Assembly: GCA_024653225.1 (NCBI GenBank)
Contig: JANLGA010000012.1
Location: 18,547 to 28,101, forward strand
Length of the DNA: 9,555 nt
Origin: Bacillota bacterium
GTDB lineage: Bacteria; Bacillota; Sulfobacillia; JABLXB01
Direction: 5' to 3'
Both the position numbers and the translations under genes were made by a program. The notes beneath the pieces are model-generated. The model was not told where the DNA came from. It ran no database searches and saw only the letters and a list, made by a program, of their open reading frames with translations. Positions 5,839 to 9,555 of the stretch are shown one piece after another (the stretch's first letter is position 1; every line of letters starts with the position of its first letter).

Positions 5839-8230
5839 ACACGCGCTGAGGGTCCTCGAATTTCAGAAGATATCCGAAATGCTGGTGGAGCGGGCGGTCA
5901 CCGCGATGGGCAAGGAGCTGGCTGCGCGGCTCCGCCCCTTCGAAGGGCGGGCCGCGATAGCGGCGGCGCTGGCTGAAACCGGCGAGGCCGCGGCGATTGT
6001 CGGTTCGAAATTCCCGCCCCTCGGGGGAATCAGCGATGTGCGGGAGGACGTGCGCCGGTGCGCCCTCGGTGGTGTCGTCCAGCCCGAAGGCCTCGTTCGC
6101 ATCGGAGCCACGGCCGCGGGGATAGGGGCGCTGCGGCGCTTCTTGGCGGGGTGCGCCGGTCCCGGCTCGGAGATCTGGAAGGCGGGCGGGGATCTCGCCG
6201 ACCTGAAGCGGCTCGACCGCGAAATCATGGAGCGGCTGACCGAGGACGGCGGGGTTAAGGACGACGCGAGCCCCCGCCTCCGCAAGATCCGTTCTCAAAT
6301 GAGGTCGCTGTCGGCGAAGATCCGCGACCGGTTGGACGCCATGACCAGGTCGCCGGAGACCTGCCGTCTCCTGCAGGAGCCGATCGTGACCATTCGCAAC
6401 GGGAGGTTCGTCATACCGGTGCGGCAGGAGATGAGGTCGCTCGTCCCCGGGGTCGTTCACGACCAGTCGGCGAGCGGAGCGACCCTGTTCATAGAGCCCC
6501 TGCAGGTGCTGGAGATGGGGAACGAGCTCCGGAGGCTCGAGGCGGAAGAGGCCGACGAAGTGGAGAAGATCATTCGCGACCTCTCGGCGCTCGTCGGGGG
6601 GTACGCCGACGAGTTGCTGCGGTCGCTCGAGGCTGCGGGAAGGGTGGACTTCGCATTCGCGAAGGGGCGATTGAGCCTCGACATGGACGCCTCGGAGCCG
6701 GTGCTCGCGGACGATTGGGTCGTGGATCTGAAGAGGGCGAGGCACCCGCTCCTGAAGGGCGAAGTCGTCCCCGTAGACATCCACCTGGGAAGGTCGTACG
6801 ACACCCTGGTCATCACCGGACCGAACACGGGGGGCAAGACGGTGACGCTCAAGACGGTCGGCCTCCTCGTGCTTATGGCGCACGCGGGGCTTCACATCCC
6901 GGCCGCGCCGGGATCCGTGGTCGGACCGTTCCGGGGGGTGTTCTGCGATGTAGGCGACGAGCAGTCGATCGAACAAAGCCTCAGCACCTTCTCGTCCCAC
7001 ATGGGCAACATCGTGGCGATCATCGAGTCCGCGCGCGAGGGGAGCCTCGTGCTGCTCGACGAGCTCGGCGCGGGCACCGATCCTGTCGAGGGTTCAAGCC
7101 TCGCGATGGCGATCCTCGAGTACCTGCACTCGACGGGGGCGAAGACGGTGGCGACCACCCACTACAGCGAGCTCAAGTGGTTCGCCTTCACGAGGAACAG
7201 GATAGAGAACGCCTCAGTCGAGTTCGATGTCGAGACTCTCAGGCCGACATACAGGCTCACGATCGGAGTGCCGGGCAGAAGTAACGCGTTCGAGATCGCC
7301 TTGCGCCTGGGCCTTCCCCCGGGAATCGTCTCCTCGGCGAAGCGCTTCGTTGGAAGGGAAGGGGCGCGGATGGAGGAGGCGATCGGGGAGATAGAGAGGG
7401 CCAAGCGGGCCGCCGAGAAGGACCTCGCGGACTCGGAGGCGGCGTTGCGCTCGGCACTCGATCTCAGGAACGAGTACGAGCGCAGGCTCAAGGAGATCGG
7501 GGACAAAGAGAGGGAGATAGAGCGGAAGGCGCGCGCGGATGCGATGGAGATCGTCCGCACCGCGAAAGCGCGGGCGCGCCTGGCGATGGAAAGACTGAAG
7601 GAAGCCGAGACTGCACCGCGGGAATGCCGGGGGTCGTTGATACAGGCGGCGAGGGACGCGCTGCGCGAAGCGGCGTCCGTCGCGAGGGGAGACGCGGTCG
7701 GCGGCGCGGACTTTCCGCCGGAGGTCGAGGGGCCGGCGCCCGGGGACCTGAAATCCGGCGAGCGGGTGTTCGTCAGGAGCCTCGGCAGGGCGGGAACCGT
7801 GGTGGAGTCCCCTGCGGCTTCGAAGGAAGTCGTCGTGCAGGTGGGCGTAATGAGAGTACAGGCGGACCTGCGGGACCTCGTGAGGGTGCCCGCCACGGGT
7901 CCCGCTGCGGACGGTGAGGGACAGGCGCCGATGGGGCGCGCGCCGGGCGGAGGGGCCGTTTCAGTAATGAGAGATAAGGCGGGCACGATCTCGCCGGAGA
8001 TGGATGTCAGGGGGATGACTGTCGCGGAGGCGGTATCCGCCGTGGAGAAGTACCTTGACGATGCCATCCTGGCCGGGGCACCCCAGGTCCGCATCATACA
8101 CGGCAAGGGAACGGGCGCGCTGAGGAGCGCAGTTCGCGAATTGCTCGGCAGACACCCGGCCGTTGCGTCGTCGAGGCTCGGCGTCGCGGGTGAAGGTGGT
8201 GATGGGGTCACTGTAGCCGTCCTCAAGTAA
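5816..8230 (+). CDS. mutS2: MutS2 ATPase/endonuclease with Smr domain
   Basis: An 804-residue MutS2. The family suppresses homologous recombination by acting on branched DNA in some species; in Bacillus it also acts at collided ribosomes. It lacks the mismatch-recognition domain of MutS. The N-terminal core and clamp span about 1-320 (LRVLEFQKISEMLVERA at the start). Walker A is GPNTGGKT (335-342, K341); Walker B is LVLLDELGAGTDP with D415 and E416; the TTHYSEL switch is at 447-453. A charged coiled-coil stalk covers about 519-600, a KOW-like domain about 645-687, then a low-complexity linker (about 690-725). The Smr nuclease domain ends the protein with MDVRG (729-733) and HGKGTG (762-767). 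The first motif is usually LDLRG; the catalytic D730 and R732 are kept. ATG 5816 overlaps ogt by 23 bp; TTG 5828 would be a shorter alternative. Length is close to the usual 780-790. Confidence 0.96.
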   Translation: MLPGLISEHALRVLEFQKISEMLVERAVTAMGKELAARLRPFEGRAAIAAALAETGEAAAIVGSKFPPLGGISDVREDVRRCALGGVVQPEGLVRIGATAAGIGALRRFLAGCAGPGSEIWKAGGDLADLKRLDREIMERLTEDGGVKDDASPRLRKIRSQMRSLSAKIRDRLDAMTRSPETCRLLQEPIVTIRNGRFVIPVRQEMRSLVPGVVHDQSASGATLFIEPLQVLEMGNELRRLEAEEADEVEKIIRDLSALVGGYADELLRSLEAAGRVDFAFAKGRLSLDMDASEPVLADDWVVDLKRARHPLLKGEVVPVDIHLGRSYDTLVITGPNTGGKTVTLKTVGLLVLMAHAGLHIPAAPGSVVGPFRGVFCDVGDEQSIEQSLSTFSSHMGNIVAIIESAREGSLVLLDELGAGTDPVEGSSLAMAILEYLHSTGAKTVATTHYSELKWFAFTRNRIENASVEFDVETLRPTYRLTIGVPGRSNAFEIALRLGLPPGIVSSAKRFVGREGARMEEAIGEIERAKRAAEKDLADSEAALRSALDLRNEYERRLKEIGDKEREIERKARADAMEIVRTAKARARLAMERLKEAETAPRECRGSLIQAARDALREAASVARGDAVGGADFPPEVEGPAPGDLKSGERVFVRSLGRAGTVVESPAASKEVVVQVGVMRVQADLRDLVRVPATGPAADGEGQAPMGRAPGGGAVSVMRDKAGTISPEMDVRGMTVAEAVSAVEKYLDDAILAGAPQVRIIHGKGTGALRSAVRELLGRHPAVASSRLGVAGEGGDGVTVAVLK

Positions 8231-8310
8231 GCCCCACCTGGTGTCCCCGGGATAGAATATCGGCGGGCCGTCCCCCATACGAATTATCGCCACGATCCAC
8301 GGACGGGGGA
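8231..8310 (+). other. 80-bp mutS2-ATPase intergenic gap with no clear signal
   Basis: The gap contains a small CACC-T-GGTG dyad (8235-8243), a TAGAAT hexamer (8253-8258) without a matching -35, and short complementary blocks CCGTCC (8268-8273) and GGACGG (8301-8306). None of these is strong enough to call a promoter or terminator. Whether the ATPase is co-transcribed with mutS2 cannot be told. Confidence 0.3.
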
Positions 8311-9555
8311 ATGACCGTTGTACCCTCTCCGGGCGGCGAAGCATTCCATTCCCGGAGAGTCCAGTCGCCCGGCCGGGCGACTGGACTCTCCGAGAAGGAG
8401 GCCCATCGGCGCCTGAAAAGGTACGGGCCGAACGAGATCGAGAGGGAGCGCGGCCCGAGTCTGTGTGGAATGCTCGCCGCCCAACTGGGCGACGTGATGA
8501 TCCTGCTCCTCATGGGTGCCGCGGCCCTGTCCTGCATCGCGGGAGAATGGATGGACTCCGCGGTCATAGCGGCGATAGTCGTCGTGAACGCCGTGACGGG
8601 CGTGGTTCAGGAACACCGTGCCGCGCGGGCCTTGGCCGCCCTGAGGGAAATGGCCGCGCCCGCCGCAAAGGTGTTCAGGCAGGGAAAGTGGCGTACTGTG
8701 CCGTGCAGGGACCTGGTACCCGGTGACCTCGTTTCGGTGGAGACCGGCGACAGGGTGCCCGCCGACCTCGACATAGTCGAGGCCGTATGCCTGGAAGTGG
8801 ACGAGTCCGTGCTCACCGGGGAATCCGCCCCCGTGCAGAAGACCGGTGCCGGCAAGGAGCAACTGTTCGCGTCAACGACCGTGGTCCGCGGGCGCTGCAA
8901 GGGAATCGTCGCCAGGACCGGCATGGCCACGAGGGTGGGCTTGCTCGCCAGGCAGATCAGGGAATCCTCCGGGGAAGAGCCGCCCCTGAAGAAGAGGCTC
9001 GACGCGATAGGCAGGAACATTGCGACGGCGTGCTTGCTGCTGGTCGGAGTGACCTTTCTGCTCGGGGTTTCCAGGGGAGAGGAATGGCTGGAGATGTTCC
9101 TCACGTCGGTGAGCCTCGGGGTCGCCGCGATTCCGGAAGGTCTGCCGGCCGTCGTGACCGTGGTCCTCGCCATCGGGGTTCGGAGGATGAGCGCGAAAAG
9201 GGCGATTATCAGGAAGCTCGCATCGGTTGAGACACTGGGCTCCGTCACGGCCATCTGTTCGGACAAGACCGGCACCCTCACAAAGAACGAGATGAGCGTG
9301 GCCGAGATATTCGCGGGCGGCGAGATGTTCGTCCTGGACGACAACGACGCACGCCTGGCGGGCGCGGCGCGCCCGGATTCTCCCCTCCAACGAGCCTTGC
9401 TGGGCGGCTTGCTGGCGAGCGATGCCGTCGTCGAGAAGGAAAGGGCGGGGTGGAGGGTAACCGGGGACCCGACCGAGGGTGCGCTTGTCATGGCGGCCGC
9501 CCGGGCCGGGCTGGACAGGGAGCACTGTGAACGACTCTATCCCAGGGTATTCGAA
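8311..9555 (+). CDS. Cation-transporting P-type ATPase (P2, calcium-pump-like), 3'-truncated
   Basis: The frame stays open to the window end (415 residues; complete P2 pumps have about 880-900). It should be an integral membrane ion pump driven by ATP. The N-terminal cation-ATPase segment GLSEKEAHRRLKRYGPNE (25-42) is followed by TM1 (about 62-77), TM2 (about 82-99), the actuator domain with TGES (169-172), TM3 (about 238-253), TM4 with PEGLP (275-279), and the phosphorylation site DKTGTLT with D318. The nucleotide-binding domain begins and shows GDPTEGAL (385-392). PEGLP and the overall layout point to the SERCA/PMCA-like P2 group, so Ca2+ is the likely substrate. Mn2+, or Na+/K+ in related groups, cannot be excluded because TM5-TM6 are missing. 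ATG 8311 is the first in-frame start after mutS2; the next ATG, residue 54, would lose the conserved YGPNE. The Shine-Dalgarno is poor (GGACGG, 4 bases away). Codons 15-28 lie in a 40-nt palindrome. Confidence 0.93.
   Translation, partial: MTVVPSPGGEAFHSRRVQSPGRATGLSEKEAHRRLKRYGPNEIERERGPSLCGMLAAQLGDVMILLLMGAAALSCIAGEWMDSAVIAAIVVVNAVTGVVQEHRAARALAALREMAAPAAKVFRQGKWRTVPCRDLVPGDLVSVETGDRVPADLDIVEAVCLEVDESVLTGESAPVQKTGAGKEQLFASTTVVRGRCKGIVARTGMATRVGLLARQIRESSGEEPPLKKRLDAIGRNIATACLLLVGVTFLLGVSRGEEWLEMFLTSVSLGVAAIPEGLPAVVTVVLAIGVRRMSAKRAIIRKLASVETLGSVTAICSDKTGTLTKNEMSVAEIFAGGEMFVLDDNDARLAGAARPDSPLQRALLGGLLASDAVVEKERAGWRVTGDPTEGALVMAAARAGLDREHCERLYPRVFE
8353..8392. repeat. Perfect 40-nt palindrome (20-bp arms, no loop) in the ATPase 5' coding region
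   Basis: The left arm CGGAGAGTCCAGTCGCCCGG (8353-8372) is followed at once by its exact reverse complement (8373-8392). After one mismatched pair (C8352/A8393) three more pairs follow (8349-8351 with 8394-8396), giving 23 of 24 pairs. It begins 42 nt after the ATPase ATG and encodes residues 15-28. The right arm codes for the family-like TGLSE; the left arm codes for non-conserved residues (RRVQSPG). In RNA it would make a very stable hairpin near the start of the gene. There is no T tract, so it does not resemble a terminator. Confidence 0.9.

Noticed and set aside
5561..7000. Antisense open frame (479 codons) opposite ogt and mutS2
   Set aside because: It is a shadow of the sense genes with no family motif and low-complexity basic composition.
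9360..9376. GGGCGC-GGC-GCGCCC hairpin in the ATPase gene
   Set aside because: It is a 6-bp GC-only stem encoding Ala/Gly/Arg codons, as expected by chance in GC-rich coding DNA.
8607..9491. Antisense open frame (294 codons) at the right end
   Set aside because: The opposite strand encodes an uninterrupted P-type ATPase with TGES, PEGLP and DKTGT motifs, and the antisense product is Ser/Thr/Ala-rich with no domain.
1..9555. Defence system, CRISPR, prophage or other new mobile system
   Set aside because: All seven genes are assignable to housekeeping, repair, membrane or transport families. No repeat array, integrase, transposase or toxin-antitoxin pair is visible on either strand.

Overview
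This is a GC-rich bacterial window with seven protein-coding genes, all on the + strand and tightly packed. No RNA gene, CRISPR array, insertion sequence or phage gene is visible. The longest gene-free stretch is the 188 bp between pheT and polX, so no gap exceeds 300 bp. Both ends cut through genes: pheT at the left and a P-type ATPase at the right.

The pheT ... polX ... mutS2 order resembles the pheS-pheT-(rnhC-zapA-cvpA)-polX-mutS2 neighbourhood known from Bacillus and other Bacillota. This suggests a GC-rich, possibly deep-branching member of Bacillota or a relative. Arginine is very often coded by AGG and isoleucine quite often by ATA, despite the high GC. That is seen in many thermophiles, so a thermophilic lineage is a reasonable but unproven guess.

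Layout: (1) 2-1732, the C-terminal two thirds or more of phenylalanyl-tRNA synthetase beta. (2) 1733-1920, an intergenic region with a strong GC-rich hairpin that looks like a terminator with a short T tract. (3) 1921-3639, family X DNA polymerase with a PHP nuclease domain. (4) 3719-4345, a DUF421/YetF-type small membrane protein. (5) 4358-5284, an alkaline-phosphatase-superfamily metalloenzyme of unknown substrate, whose start lies just after a 10 bp hairpin that overlaps the previous stop. (6) 5293-5838, a methylated-DNA-cysteine methyltransferase (Ogt type). (7) 5816-8230, MutS2 with a C-terminal Smr domain, overlapping ogt by 23 bp. (8) 8311 to the end, a P2-type cation ATPase whose early coding region contains a perfect 40-nt palindrome.

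Three genes handle DNA maintenance: polX (gap filling and repair synthesis), ogt (direct alkylation reversal) and mutS2 (branched-DNA or ribosome-associated nuclease). The short spacings from 3719 to 8230 suggest one transcription unit. The DUF421 gene and the metalloenzyme gene are passengers whose link to repair is unknown. Nothing here is convincingly a new biological system. The strongest unexplained signal is the 40-nt palindrome at 8353-8392.
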